Assembly (NCBI GenBank): GCA_050486405.1
Contig: JBJHDF010000016.1
Span: forward strand, 29,489 to 93,488
DNA length: 64,000 bases
Reading direction: 5' to 3'
Source: JBJHDF01 sp050486405
GTDB taxonomy: Bacteria; Pseudomonadota; Gammaproteobacteria; Pseudomonadales; Cellvibrionaceae
This document shows, piece by piece, positions 19,961 through 29,405 of the stretch. Made by a program: the position numbers and the translations under genes. The stretch's first letter is position 1, and each line of letters starts with the position of its first letter. The notes under the pieces are model-generated. The model worked only from the letters and a program-made list of their open reading frames with translations. It was not told the DNA's origin and searched no databases.

Positions 19961-20404
19961 ATGAACACACAATGCCTGTCACGTCGCCAGCGCGGTTTCA
20001 GCCTGATCGAAATCATGGTGGTGGTGATCATCATCGGTCTGCTGGTAAGTATCGCCGCACCCATGGTGCTGGATCGCGCCGACGACGCCCGGATAAACAA
20101 GGCCCACGCCGACCTGCAGGCTATCCAAACGGCACTGAACCTGTACCGGGTGGACAACTACCAGTACCCCACCAGCGAGCAGGGGCTGGAAGCGCTGGTG
20201 TCCGAACCTTCCATACCGCCCCAGCCCCGCAACTGGCGCCGGGGCGGCTACCTGGACAACCTGCCCAGAGACCCCTGGGGCAACCCCTATATCTACATGA
20301 GCCCCGGCCAGAACCGGGACTACGATATATACACTCTGGGTGCCGATGGCCAGAGCGGAGGCGAAGGCATCAATGCCGAGATCAGTGTCTGGGACATTAA
20401 GTAG
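19961..20404 (+). CDS. gspG: Major pseudopilin GspG
   Basis: 147 residues. The prepilin peptidase site is RQRG/FSLIEIMVVVIIIGLLVS, with Glu at mature position 5. The globular domain has the GspG calcium-site region (GGYLDNLPRDPWGNPYIY and SLGADGQSGGEG-like 'TLGADGQSGGEG'). It polymerises into the pseudopilus. A prepilin peptidase is required but is not encoded here, so PilD elsewhere presumably processes it. Confidence 0.97.
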   Translation: MNTQCLSRRQRGFSLIEIMVVVIIIGLLVSIAAPMVLDRADDARINKAHADLQAIQTALNLYRVDNYQYPTSEQGLEALVSEPSIPPQPRNWRRGGYLDNLPRDPWGNPYIYMSPGQNRDYDIYTLGADGQSGGEGINAEISVWDIK

Positions 20405-20954
20405 TACGCCCGCACACCGCCGCCAGCAGGGCTTTACCTTGCTGGAGATCTTGGTGGTGATGTTTCTAATCGCCCTGTCCGTCAGCATGGCCCGGGTGGC
20501 GTTCTCCGGTGGCGATGACAAGCGTTTGACCGACGCGGCCGAGCGCTTTGCCGCAACCGCCCGCTTTATGTCCGAGCAGTCAGTACTGGGCGGTGAACGC
20601 GTCGCCCTGTTTGTCACCCGAGAGGCCAGCGGCCCGGACGAGCGCTGGTGCTACCGCTGGCAGCGCCACCGCGACAGCGCCTGGGAACCGGCCAGCGACT
20701 TTGTCGAGCCGCGCTGTTTCCCCCCTGGTGCGCAGCTGGACATGCTGGTGGAAGGCGAGCCCTACGAATACGATCCGCGCCAGACCGTGGAGCTGCCAGT
20801 GCTGATTTTTTTCCCCAGCGGTGAGGCCACGCCCTTCGAACTCGCGCTGTTCAAGGACGCCTTCAGTGACGATGTACAGCGGGTGGAGATCGATATCATG
20901 GCCGGCGTCCGCTGGCGCAACCAGGATAAAGAAACTGAGTACTACGAGCGATGA
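20373..20954 (+). CDS. gspH: Minor pseudopilin GspH
   Basis: 193 residues. The N-terminal prepilin motif is RRQQG/FTLLEILVVMFLIALSVSMA, after a leader of about 22 residues. I selected ATG 20373, which has GGAGGCGAAGG just upstream and overlaps the end of gspG by 32 bases. A GTG at 20385 is possible. GspH is part of the minor-pseudopilin tip complex and is the most variable of the set, consistent with only the N-terminus being strongly recognisable. Confidence 0.92.
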   Translation: MPRSVSGTLSSTPAHRRQQGFTLLEILVVMFLIALSVSMARVAFSGGDDKRLTDAAERFAATARFMSEQSVLGGERVALFVTREASGPDERWCYRWQRHRDSAWEPASDFVEPRCFPPGAQLDMLVEGEPYEYDPRQTVELPVLIFFPSGEATPFELALFKDAFSDDVQRVEIDIMAGVRWRNQDKETEYYER

Positions 20955-21334
20955 ACACCGCCAACCGACAACGCGGCTTCACCTTGATCGAGGTTATGGT
21001 GGCTCTGACCATAGTGGCGATGGCCTTGCCCGCGCTGATGAATTTGATCTCGACCCAGGCCCAGGGCACCATCGCCATCCGCGAAAAAACGCTCGCCCAC
21101 TGGATCGCCGAGGATCAGCTGACCCGCCAGCGCCTGATCCAGCGCATCAATCCCCAGGAGACCCTGTCGCAGCGGGATGAAGGTTCGCTGGATATGCTGG
21201 GGCTCAGTTGGTACTGGCAGTTGGAAGTCGAAGCCACGGAGGTGGAGGGGTTCTACCGCCTGGATATCGAAGTCTCCCTGGATAATCAACGAGACTACAC
21301 CCTGGCACTGATGACGGGCTTTATCGATGACTGA
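20951..21334 (+). CDS. gspI: Minor pseudopilin GspI
   Basis: 127 residues. The prepilin site is RQRG/FTLIEVMVALTIVAMALPALM, followed by the GspI-type domain (IAEDQLTRQRL ... YWQLEVEATEVEGFYRLDIEV). It forms the tip trimer with GspJ and GspK and primes pseudopilus growth. It overlaps gspH by four bases (ATGA). Confidence 0.95.
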   Translation: MNTANRQRGFTLIEVMVALTIVAMALPALMNLISTQAQGTIAIREKTLAHWIAEDQLTRQRLIQRINPQETLSQRDEGSLDMLGLSWYWQLEVEATEVEGFYRLDIEVSLDNQRDYTLALMTGFIDD

Positions 21335-22043
21335 AGCAGCCCTCAGCTCCTGCCGCAACCGGGGTTTTACCCTGGTCGAAGTACTCATGGCCATCTTTAT
21401 CAGCGCCCTGATCGCCACCATCTCCTATCAGGCCCTGAGTACCGCACAGCGCACCGCCGAAGGCACCAAGGACGTACTGCATAAGTTCAACCAATTGGAT
21501 CGCACCTGGCAGACCATCGCCGCCGATCTGCGCCACCTGCTGCCCCCGCAACCGGGCCCGGAGGGCGTAAGTAACCTGTTTTTCGCCGAAAGCCTCAGGG
21601 GCGACGCCCAGGGCCGCCAAACCGTGATGTACTTTAACCGACGCGGCTGGCTGAACCCCATGGAAAGGCCCCGCAGCGATCTGCAACAGGTGCGCTACCG
21701 CGTTGAGGAAGGCGTGCTGTGGCGGGATTTCCGCCCCCACCGCAATCTGCCCATGGACGAATTTGAATTCGAACGTTCAGCCTACCAGCAGCGCCTGCTG
21801 GAAGGGGTTCAGGACGTGCAATTGCGCTTTCTGTCCCCGTCCCTGGCCTCCACCCGGGGCCGTTCGGCGCTTCAAGGCGAAAACTACACCCGCGACTGGG
21901 AACCCACCTGGCCCACTGTGGATGCCTCCTTCGGCGGCGTTTCCCAGGAGGCGTTGATGCTGCCCCTGGCGGTGGTGGTGCGCATCGAAGTCGAGCATGT
22001 GGGAACTATCGAACGACTCTATGAAATTGTCACTGTGCAGTAA
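21327..22043 (+). CDS. gspJ: Minor pseudopilin GspJ
   Basis: 238 residues. The prepilin site is CRNRG/FTLVEVLMAIFISALIATIS, and the C-terminal domain has the GspJ features RTWQTIAADLRHLLPP and VQDVQLRFLSP. It is part of the I-J-K tip complex and overlaps gspI by eight bases. Confidence 0.95.
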   Translation: MTEAALSSCRNRGFTLVEVLMAIFISALIATISYQALSTAQRTAEGTKDVLHKFNQLDRTWQTIAADLRHLLPPQPGPEGVSNLFFAESLRGDAQGRQTVMYFNRRGWLNPMERPRSDLQQVRYRVEEGVLWRDFRPHRNLPMDEFEFERSAYQQRLLEGVQDVQLRFLSPSLASTRGRSALQGENYTRDWEPTWPTVDASFGGVSQEALMLPLAVVVRIEVEHVGTIERLYEIVTVQ

Positions 22044-23043
22044 AACTCCGGCCGCCCAGGGCGGCGCCGCGCTACTGATCGCGCTGCTGATCGTGACGGT
22101 GGTCGCAGCCTTCGGCGTGCGCTTCGCGACGGACTACCAGTTGAGCGTGGCCCGTGCCGAAAGCCGCTGGCACGGCGCCCAGGCGCGCAGCTATCTGGAG
22201 GGCGCCGAACGCCTGGCCGCCTACCTGCTGCAAGAGGACGACCCCGAGGTGGACAGCCTTATGTCACCCTGGGCCGAGGAACTGCCACCCTTTGATATCG
22301 AAGGCGGCTGGCTGCACGCGCGCATCGAAGACGCCCGGGGGCGCCTGAACCTCAACGACCTGCTCAGCTACCTCGACCCGGAACTGGCACACATGGACCC
22401 AAACCGCTTCACCGCCGCGCAGCGCCGCTTTATCCGCCTGCTGCAGAGCTTTCCCGAGGAAGCACCAATCAGCGAGGACGAGGCGGTGGCTATACTGGAA
22501 GCGGTGGTGGATTGGATGGACCCGGACGACGAAGTCACCGGTTTCGGCGGTGCCGAGTCCGGCTATTACCAGTCACTAGATCCGCCACTGCTGCCGGCCA
22601 ATACCTATTTCAGCAGTGTCGAGGAACTGCAACTGGTGCGCCATATGACCCCGGAGCTGATGGCGCTGCTGCGACCCTATCTGATCGCGCTGCCGCCGGA
22701 TCAGGGCATGAATCTCAACACCATGCCGCCGCTGCTGCTGGGCACGCTCAACACCGCCGAGCATCTGCAGCCACTGGAGCCCATGGCGGTGGAAATGCTG
22801 CTGCAGGAGTGGCCCCTGGAGGGCTACTATATGAGCGTGACCGAATTTGCGGAAAATCCCGCCTGGGGCAGCATCCTGGCCACCGGCACCAGCAATCTGG
22901 ACGTCGAGGGGCTGACGATCAACACCAATTACTTTAAAGTGCTCACCCAAGTGTCGCTGGTGGATCAGCGGCGCAGCATGGAAAGCCTGTTACTGCGCGA
23001 CCCGCAACGCATACAGGTTATCCAGCGCAGCGATGTCTACTAG
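22021..23043 (+). CDS. gspK: Minor pseudopilin GspK
   Basis: 340 residues, much longer than the other pseudopilins, as expected for GspK. The N-terminus is AAQG/GAALLIALLIVTVVAAFG and, as usual in GspK, lacks the Glu at mature position 5. The large alpha domain contains ARGRLNLNDLL, AILEAVVDWMDPDDEVTGFG and LNLNTMPPLLL-like 'MNLNTMPPLLLGTLN'. It caps the pseudopilus tip. ATG 22021 overlaps gspJ by 23 bases; an in-frame ATG at 21997 would add eight residues. Confidence 0.95.
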   Translation: MKLSLCSKTPAAQGGAALLIALLIVTVVAAFGVRFATDYQLSVARAESRWHGAQARSYLEGAERLAAYLLQEDDPEVDSLMSPWAEELPPFDIEGGWLHARIEDARGRLNLNDLLSYLDPELAHMDPNRFTAAQRRFIRLLQSFPEEAPISEDEAVAILEAVVDWMDPDDEVTGFGGAESGYYQSLDPPLLPANTYFSSVEELQLVRHMTPELMALLRPYLIALPPDQGMNLNTMPPLLLGTLNTAEHLQPLEPMAVEMLLQEWPLEGYYMSVTEFAENPAWGSILATGTSNLDVEGLTINTNYFKVLTQVSLVDQRRSMESLLLRDPQRIQVIQRSDVY

Positions 23044-23054
23044 GCTTGCAACTT

Positions 23055-24323
23055 ATGTCACAGCAACTGGTTATTCACTTTGACGACTGCACCCACCACT
23101 GCCGTTGGTGCTATCTGGATGCGTCCGGCAAACCCCTGTCCGAGCACCGGGGCAGCGGCGATCTGGAGCAACTGGCGCAGACGCTGGGCGAGGGTACTCA
23201 CCAGGCTTGGCTGATGATTTCCGGCAGTCGCGTGGTCACCCGGGAAGTACCCTACGCCAAGTCGGAGAAAAAGCATCTGCGCCGCCTGCTGCCCTACCAG
23301 TTGGAAGAAACCCTGATCGGCGATGTGGAACGCTTCCACTTCGCCCTGGGGCCCATGGACGAAAGCACCGCGGCCATCGCCTATGTGGAAAAGGCCTGGC
23401 TGCACCAGTTGTTCGATCAACTGAGCGCCGCCAACGTGGAGATCACCCACTGCTGGCCCGCCCCCCTGCTGTTGCCCATGCCAGCCCAGGAAAACGCCGA
23501 CAACCCGGAAAGTACCGGAGACAGGCACTGGGTGCTGCGCGCCGAGGGTGATCAACTCTGGGTGCGCCACGGCACCCACTTGGGTTTCTGCGGGCAGCTG
23601 TCCGCCACGCCGCTGCTGCTGCAACTGCTGATGAACACCGAAGAACAGGTGGAGCAGTTGCCCCAACTGCACCTGCAGGCCACCGATGGTCAATCGCTCG
23701 AACAGCTGGCGAATCAATTGCCCGCCAAGCTGGCAGAGCAGGTGGTCAGCCAAACCACCGTGGACTTCTGGGACCTGGATTTCGACCGGGCCCACACCAA
23801 CCTCAGCCAGGGGGATTTTTCCCAGCGGCTGCCCATCGAGCGCTGGTGGCGCCAGTGGCAGTCGGTGGCGGTGGTGGCCGGCATCTGCCTGGTCACCTAT
23901 GTGGGCGTGCTGCTGTTTCAGGTCAATCGCCTGGAGCAGGAACACCAGCAAATTAGCCAAAACACCGAAGCGATTTTTCGCACTGTAGTGCCTCAGGGTC
24001 GGTTTCAGTTCCAGGTTGTGGCAACCCAACTGGATATCATGGCCCGGGATCTGCAGCCGGCCGGCACCTCGGGCCAGGCCATGGACGTGCTGGCCAAAGT
24101 GCTGCCGGTGGTGGCCGGCACCGAGGACCTGGTGCTGCGCAATATCCAATACACGGCCAGCAGCGGTGAACTCAACGCCAATATTCAGGCCGGCACCTTC
24201 AGCGCCATCGAAGCCCTGCGCAGCGGGATCAACCAGCAGGGCCTCAATGCGGAACTGATGGGCACCAGCGTCCAGGGCGATATGCACACCGCCCGGGTGC
24301 GCATCAGTCGGGGAGAAGGCTGA
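23055..24323 (+). CDS. gspL: Type II secretion protein GspL
   Basis: 422 residues. The cytoplasmic actin-like domain spans residues 1-265 (ending ERWWRQWQ), then one membrane helix (VAVVAGICLVTYVGVLLF) and a periplasmic ferredoxin-like domain. It anchors GspE to the membrane and pairs with GspM. I chose ATG 23055; a TTG at 23046 is in frame but has no better ribosome site. Confidence 0.92.
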   Translation: MSQQLVIHFDDCTHHCRWCYLDASGKPLSEHRGSGDLEQLAQTLGEGTHQAWLMISGSRVVTREVPYAKSEKKHLRRLLPYQLEETLIGDVERFHFALGPMDESTAAIAYVEKAWLHQLFDQLSAANVEITHCWPAPLLLPMPAQENADNPESTGDRHWVLRAEGDQLWVRHGTHLGFCGQLSATPLLLQLLMNTEEQVEQLPQLHLQATDGQSLEQLANQLPAKLAEQVVSQTTVDFWDLDFDRAHTNLSQGDFSQRLPIERWWRQWQSVAVVAGICLVTYVGVLLFQVNRLEQEHQQISQNTEAIFRTVVPQGRFQFQVVATQLDIMARDLQPAGTSGQAMDVLAKVLPVVAGTEDLVLRNIQYTASSGELNANIQAGTFSAIEALRSGINQQGLNAELMGTSVQGDMHTARVRISRGEG

Positions 24324-24802
24324 TGAACCGACTGTTCGAACAACTGGCCCGTTTCAACCGCCGGGAACAGGCCATGCTGCTGCTGGGCGGCTTCGCCATC
24401 TTTCTCTGGCTGCTCTGGATGGTGCTGCTCTCGCCCCTGCAGAACCGCCTGGAGCGGCAACTGCAGAGCAACACCTCCGCCATGCAGACACAAAGCGACG
24501 TGCAGCTGTACGCCGCTCGCATCCAGAGCTATCGCGCCCGAGAAGGCCGTAGCACCGGCGACAGCGCCAGTATCAGCCGCATCGTCGACACCTCGCTCAG
24601 GGCCAACAATCTGTCCATGACCAGTCTGCAGCCCGGCACCGCCGGCGAAGTGCGGGTGCGGCTCGACCAGGCGCCCTACGACCGCTTAATGCAGTGGCTC
24701 TACGACCTGGAGTACCGTCACGACCTGAGCATCCAGGATCTGTCCATCGCCGGCGGCAATGAACCCGGCCGGGTGAACGTCACCGTCCGCCTGCGCCAGT
24801 GA
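24323..24802 (+). CDS. gspM: Type II secretion protein GspM
   Basis: 159 residues: a short cytoplasmic start (NRLFEQLARFNRREQAMLL), one membrane helix (LGGFAIFLWLLWMVLLSPL) and a periplasmic ferredoxin-like domain ending in PYDRLMQWLYDLEYRHDLSI. It stabilises GspL. The start overlaps the gspL stop by one base (TGATG). Confidence 0.93.
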   Translation: MNRLFEQLARFNRREQAMLLLGGFAIFLWLLWMVLLSPLQNRLERQLQSNTSAMQTQSDVQLYAARIQSYRAREGRSTGDSASISRIVDTSLRANNLSMTSLQPGTAGEVRVRLDQAPYDRLMQWLYDLEYRHDLSIQDLSIAGGNEPGRVNVTVRLRQ

Positions 24803-24893
24803 CTTTTAACCTGTTGAATCGTCGCCCGTAAAATACTGCGCAACTGCGCGGACTTGCTTGCATTTCGCGGGCTCGCGCGCCCTTCGGTTGACG

Positions 24894-24913
24894 GTGGCAC
24901 ACCCTTGTGCCAC
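24894..24913. repeat. Hairpin between gspM and gspN
   Basis: GTGGCACA-CCCT-TGTGCCAC is a perfect 8-base stem with a 4-base loop in the 134-base gap, 23 bases before the gspN start. There is no T-run. It may reduce or regulate gspN expression relative to the rest of the operon, or be a processing site. Confidence 0.5.
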
Positions 24914-24936
24914 ACAACACAAAAGGAATATTCATT

Positions 24937-25689
24937 ATGGCCAAACTGATCTGGATTCCCGTCACCCTGCTGCTCTGGCTGGCCTTTGTCATCAGCCAGA
25001 CACCTGCGGTCTGGGGTGCCTGGCTGATCACCCGGGCCAGCGATCAGATCGCTTTGTCCGGCATCAGCGGCAGTCTCTGGCAGGGACAGGCCAGTATGAG
25101 CAGCATCCGGCTGGAGGGGGAAACCTACTCCCTGGGGGAATTGAATTGGCGGATACACCCTACCTCGCTGTTGCGTCTTCACCCCTGCGCCAGCGTGCGG
25201 GCCGAGTTGGAGCGGCAACAGATCGAGGCCGACGCCTGCTCCACCCTGGGCGGCAACATCACGCTGCGCAACGCTAACATCAGCGCCCCCGCCAGCCTGG
25301 TGCGCGACCTGCCGCTTCAGGTGGACGGACAGCTTTCTGCCCACATCCGCGAGCTGCGTTTTCGCAACGACAGGCTCGAGAGCCTGCGCGGCAACATCAG
25401 TTGGACCCAGGCGCGGGTGCACGACGAGCAGCGCTGGTTGACGCTGGGCAGCTTCGCAGCGGAAATTCGCGAGCGCGATGGCGACAGCCTGCAACTGGAT
25501 GTGTTTCACCTGGACGGCCCCATAGAGCTGGAGATGGAAGCGGTGTTCGCGTTGAGCGGAGGGGTTTGGCTCAGGGGAGAGTTTGCGCTGGAGCCGCAGT
25601 TCAGCACCGAAATCGAAGCCGACACATGGTTGCCGTTGATGACAGAGCCCCTGGGCAACGGGCGCTATCGGGTGGACATAAACCTCTGA
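24937..25689 (+). CDS. gspN: Type II secretion protein GspN
   Basis: 250 residues. An N-terminal membrane anchor (LIWIPVTLLLWLAFVISQTPAV) is followed by a periplasmic beta-rich domain with the GspN features SGISGSLWQGQA and LGELNWRIHPTSLL. GspN is an accessory, non-universal T2SS part. ATG 24937 has AAAGGA upstream. Unlike every other gsp gene here, it is separated from its neighbour (134 bases), and that gap holds a hairpin. Confidence 0.9.
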   Translation: MAKLIWIPVTLLLWLAFVISQTPAVWGAWLITRASDQIALSGISGSLWQGQASMSSIRLEGETYSLGELNWRIHPTSLLRLHPCASVRAELERQQIEADACSTLGGNITLRNANISAPASLVRDLPLQVDGQLSAHIRELRFRNDRLESLRGNISWTQARVHDEQRWLTLGSFAAEIRERDGDSLQLDVFHLDGPIELEMEAVFALSGGVWLRGEFALEPQFSTEIEADTWLPLMTEPLGNGRYRVDINL

Positions 25690-25709
25690 CCCGCCCGGAG
25701 CCGGGCGGG
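25690..25709. terminator. Inverted repeat after gspN
   Basis: CCCGCCCGG-AG-CCGGGCGGG is a perfect 9-base inverted repeat immediately after the gspN stop and between two convergent genes. It lacks a T-run on either strand, so termination is plausible but not proven. Confidence 0.45.
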
Positions 25710-25719
25710 CCACAGCACA

Positions 25720-26001
25720 CTAGATGGGGCGACTGCCGTACTCCGGACTGACCTTCTTGGTATAGCCGTTACCGATGTTGGAGGGGACTTCATTGATCTT
25801 GCCCCCCCGCGCCAGAAATTCCGCTATCTGGCCAGACAGCTCCTCCCGCAAGCGTTGCCGCGAAGCAATACTGAAATCCTCCAGCGGCTGCTCCTGCTCG
25901 CTGGCCACCAGCGACACGTCCTCATCGTCCTCCAGAGTATCGCTCTCATCGTCCATCACGTCATCGACGTCGTCTTCTTCCAACTCAATTTTGTCGACCA
26001 T
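25720..26001 (-). CDS. sutA: SutA-like RNA polymerase-binding regulator
   Basis: 93 residues from ATG 26001, preceded by GGAGG at ideal spacing; a longer upstream frame lacks this. The N-terminal half is extremely acidic (DDVDDVMDDESDTLEDDEDV). The middle is helical (RLREELSGQIAEFLARGGKI), and the last residues are EYGSRPI. This matches my memory of Pseudomonas SutA (acidic tail, helix with EFLSRGGK, C-terminal KYGSRPI), an intrinsically disordered factor that binds RNA polymerase and supports transcription in slow growth. The neighbourhood with glnK-amtB-ubiK-yifB supports the call. The family assignment is from recalled motifs, not alignment. Confidence 0.75.
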   Translation of the reverse strand: MVDKIELEEDDVDDVMDDESDTLEDDEDVSLVASEQEQPLEDFSIASRQRLREELSGQIAEFLARGGKINEVPSNIGNGYTKKVSPEYGSRPI

Positions 26002-26217
26002 GATCTGCCTCCAACCGTTTGCAACCAGAAATAATTTCTGCCTCAGAGAATCCCCCAGTAACGGGGAACGGGGGGCGGTCCAGCCCGAATTGCGTACCTC
26101 TCGGGCTACCTTATAGCGCAGTCGGGGGTCAACTTCATAACAAATTTTATTTTTTTTTAGCATATTTTTTCCTTAACAATTACACTGTCCTTTATGTTTG
26201 GTTATTAACGAAACCAC

Positions 26218-26547
26218 ATGAAAACCCTGCTGAAACAGTTCCCGGAGATTCACCACCTGCCCCCCGAGGAGCAGCGGCAGCTGCTGCAACAGGCGCAGGA
26301 GGAATTGAACCGGTCCGACAACAAGCTGGCAAACTGGCGCAACAACCTGCTGCGTTTCGCACTGGTGGCCGCACTCTGCCTGGGACTGGTCTGGTTGGGG
26401 CCGCGGCTCGGGCTCAGTGAGGGCGCCACGGCGGCGGGCATGTTGCTGGTGGTTTTGCCGCTACTGTTCTACCTGCAGCATAGGCGCTACATTGCACAGC
26501 TGCGGCCGCTGGTGAAAAACCTGGCGAAAAAAAAGGCAGCCCCCTGA
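26218..26547 (+). CDS. Small membrane protein of unknown function
   Basis: 109 residues, not recognised. A charged helical N-terminus (EIHHLPPEEQRQLLQQAQEE) precedes two membrane helices (LLRFALVAALCLGLVWLGP and AAGMLLVVLPLLFYLQHRR) and a basic tail (KNLAKKKAAP), giving a hairpin with both ends in the cytoplasm. It is divergent from the SutA-like gene. The roughly 70 bases before it are very AT-rich, with a run of nine T. No clear ribosome site was seen, so the exact start is uncertain. Confidence 0.6.
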   Translation: MKTLLKQFPEIHHLPPEEQRQLLQQAQEELNRSDNKLANWRNNLLRFALVAALCLGLVWLGPRLGLSEGATAAGMLLVVLPLLFYLQHRRYIAQLRPLVKNLAKKKAAP

Positions 26548-26605
26548 CGGAAGCCGCCCCAATTACTTAGCCGGTGAATACTGATCCGGCGAACATCTAT
26601 CCGCG

Positions 26606-27034
<429 letters not shown>

Positions 27035-27085
27035 TCACCACCAGTCCCTGACGCAAAGCGTATTTAGACAATACCCTCAGGGGGT

Positions 27086-27112
27086 GACCGCCGCCACAGT
27101 GTGACGGCGGTC
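27086..27112 (-). terminator. Inverted repeat after amtB
   Basis: GACCGCCG and CGGCGGTC pair around an inner CACAGTGTG dyad, eight bases past the amtB stop. The lack of a T-run suggests a partial terminator or an RNA-stability element that would lower expression of the downstream P-II gene. Confidence 0.45.
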
Positions 27113-27119
27113 TGTTCAG

Positions 27120-28385
27120 TTACTTGCCGGTGAACTCCGGGTAGGCTTCCATACCGCACTCGGACAGGTCCACACCTTCGTACTCGTCCTCTTCGCTGAC
27201 GCGGATGCCCATAACCATCTTAAGAATGAACCAGACAGCGAAGCTGGTGGCAAATACCCAGATAAAGATGGTTAGAGCGCCGATGATCTGGCCGATAAAG
27301 CTGGCATCGCCGGTGAAAGGCACCACCAACAGGCCGAACAGACCCACGGTACCGTGCACCGAGATGGCGCCTACCGGATCATCGATTTTCAGCTTGTCCA
27401 AACCAATGATGGAGAAGACCACGATCACACCGCCGATGGCGCCGATAATGGTAGCTGCCAGGGCGGACGGCGTATCGGGGCCGGCTGTGATGGCCACCAG
27501 GCCAGCCAGAGCGCCGTTGATGGCCATGGTCAGGTCCGCCTTGCCAAACATAATGCGCGATATCAGCAGGGCCGCGACCAGACCACCGGCGGCGGCAGTG
27601 TTGGTGTTCAGGAATACCAGGGCCACTTCGTTGGCGGAGGCGATATCGCCCAACTTGAGCACCGAGCCACCGTTAAAGCCGAACCAGCCCATCCAGAGGA
27701 TAAACATACCCAGAGTGGCCAGGGGCAGATTGGCGCCGGGAATGGCGTGGATTTCGCCATTGGGGCCGTACTTGCCCTTGCGCGCGCCCAGCAGCAGGAC
27801 ACCAGCCAGAGCAGCGGCGGCACCGGCCATATGCACAATACCGGAGCCGGCAAAGTCGGAGAAGCCCAAATCTTCCAGGTTGTACAAGCCAAACACGTCG
27901 GCTCCACCCCAGGTCCAGCTGCCTTCCATCGGATAGATAACACCCGTCATGACGACAGCGAAAGCGAGGAACGCCCAGAGTTTCATGCGCTCGGCCACGG
28001 CACCGGAGACGATGGACATGGCAGTGGCCACAAACACCACCTGGAAGAAGAAGTCCGAAGCGAGTGAATACACCGAGTCGCCGTCAAAACCCTCTTCAGC
28101 GGAAGCCGCCAGAGCGTCGGCGACTAAATCGTCTCCACCGGAAATGCCACTGAGGAATATGCCGGCATCACCGTACATAATCGCATAACCGCACACCATA
28201 TACATGATGCAGGATATGGAGTACAGCGCGACATTCTTGGTGAGAATTTCCGCGGTGTTCTTGGCGCGGACCAGGCCCGACTCCAACATCGAGAAGCCCG
28301 CGGCCATCCACATTACCAGCGCGCCACACACCAGAAAATAAAAGGTGTCCATGGCGTACTGCAACTGAAAAATTTGATCTTCCAT
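27120..28385 (-). CDS. amtB: Ammonium transporter AmtB
   Basis: 421 residues with 11 predicted membrane helices. The two pore histidines lie in [14 protein letters not shown] and ISVHGTVGLFG. The Amt signature region LGMFILWMGWFGFNGGS is present. The C-terminal cytoplasmic tail (EYEGVDLSECGMEAYPEF) is the P-II-interacting segment. There is no cleavable signal peptide, and the N-terminus starts directly with MEDQIFQLQYAMDTFYFLVC. It sits between two P-II genes on the same strand. Confidence 0.96.
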   Translation of the reverse strand: MEDQIFQLQYAMDTFYFLVCGALVMWMAAGFSMLESGLVRAKNTAEILTKNVALYSISCIMYMVCGYAIMYGDAGIFLSGISGGDDLVADALAASAEEGFDGDSVYSLASDFFFQVVFVATAMSIVSGAVAERMKLWAFLAFAVVMTGVIYPMEGSWTWGGADVFGLYNLEDLGFSDFAGSGIVHMAGAAAALAGVLLLGARKGKYGPNGEIHAIPGANLPLATLGMFILWMGWFGFNGGSVLKLGDIASANEVALVFLNTNTAAAGGLVAALLISRIMFGKADLTMAINGALAGLVAITAGPDTPSALAATIIGAIGGVIVVFSIIGLDKLKIDDPVGAISVHGTVGLFGLLVVPFTGDASFIGQIIGALTIFIWVFATSFAVWFILKMVMGIRVSEEDEYEGVDLSECGMEAYPEFTGK

Positions 28386-28419
28386 TGCTTGTTCCCCGTC
28401 GATTATAAAATTGTTGAAC

Positions 28420-28920
<501 letters not shown>

Positions 28921-29098
28921 TTAAAGAACAATTGAGGTAGCAAGGCCGCTGCCAGATCAGAATCCAGATAGAATAGCGCACCAAATAAATGCGGGAGAGC
29001 GGGCATAATGCACCAATTTTGCACACCGACCCTCTAACCCGTTCTTGAGGTACACTGACGGACACGCGTACATCAACCGCCCAGTCGGAGCCCTTACC

Positions 29099-29335
29099 AT
29101 GCTGTCCGATCTCGCTCGACAACTGCTCGATGACTTGGAAAAGCACTTGCCGCCCCTGCCGCGGCGAGAACTGGAGGTCGCGCTGCAGCGCGCCCTGAGC
29201 CGGCTGGACCTGGTAACCCGGGAGGAATTCGACGCCCAGGCCGCCGTATTGGCCCGCAGCCGCCTAAAACTGGAGGCGCTGGAAGCCCGGCTCACTGAAT
29301 TGGAGGCCGCACTGCAACAGCCGGACGGGAATTGA
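29099..29335 (+). CDS. ubiK: Ubiquinone biosynthesis accessory factor UbiK (YqiC)
   Basis: 78 residues from ATG 29099 (GGAG upstream); an upstream ATG at 29045 adds unconserved sequence. MLSDLARQLLDDLEKHLP, VALQRALSRLDLVTREEFDAQ and a C-terminal coiled coil (LKLEALEARLTELEAAL) are the UbiK/BMFP family pattern. It forms trimers that help the soluble ubiquinone-synthesis complex. It precedes yifB, as in Pseudomonas. Confidence 0.9.
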   Translation: MLSDLARQLLDDLEKHLPPLPRRELEVALQRALSRLDLVTREEFDAQAAVLARSRLKLEALEARLTELEAALQQPDGN

Positions 29336-29405
29336 TCCGCCCCCGGCGGTCGCGCTATAGTAGCCTCCACAGGGACGCCAACCGCCAGACAACGCAGGGA
29401 ATGCC

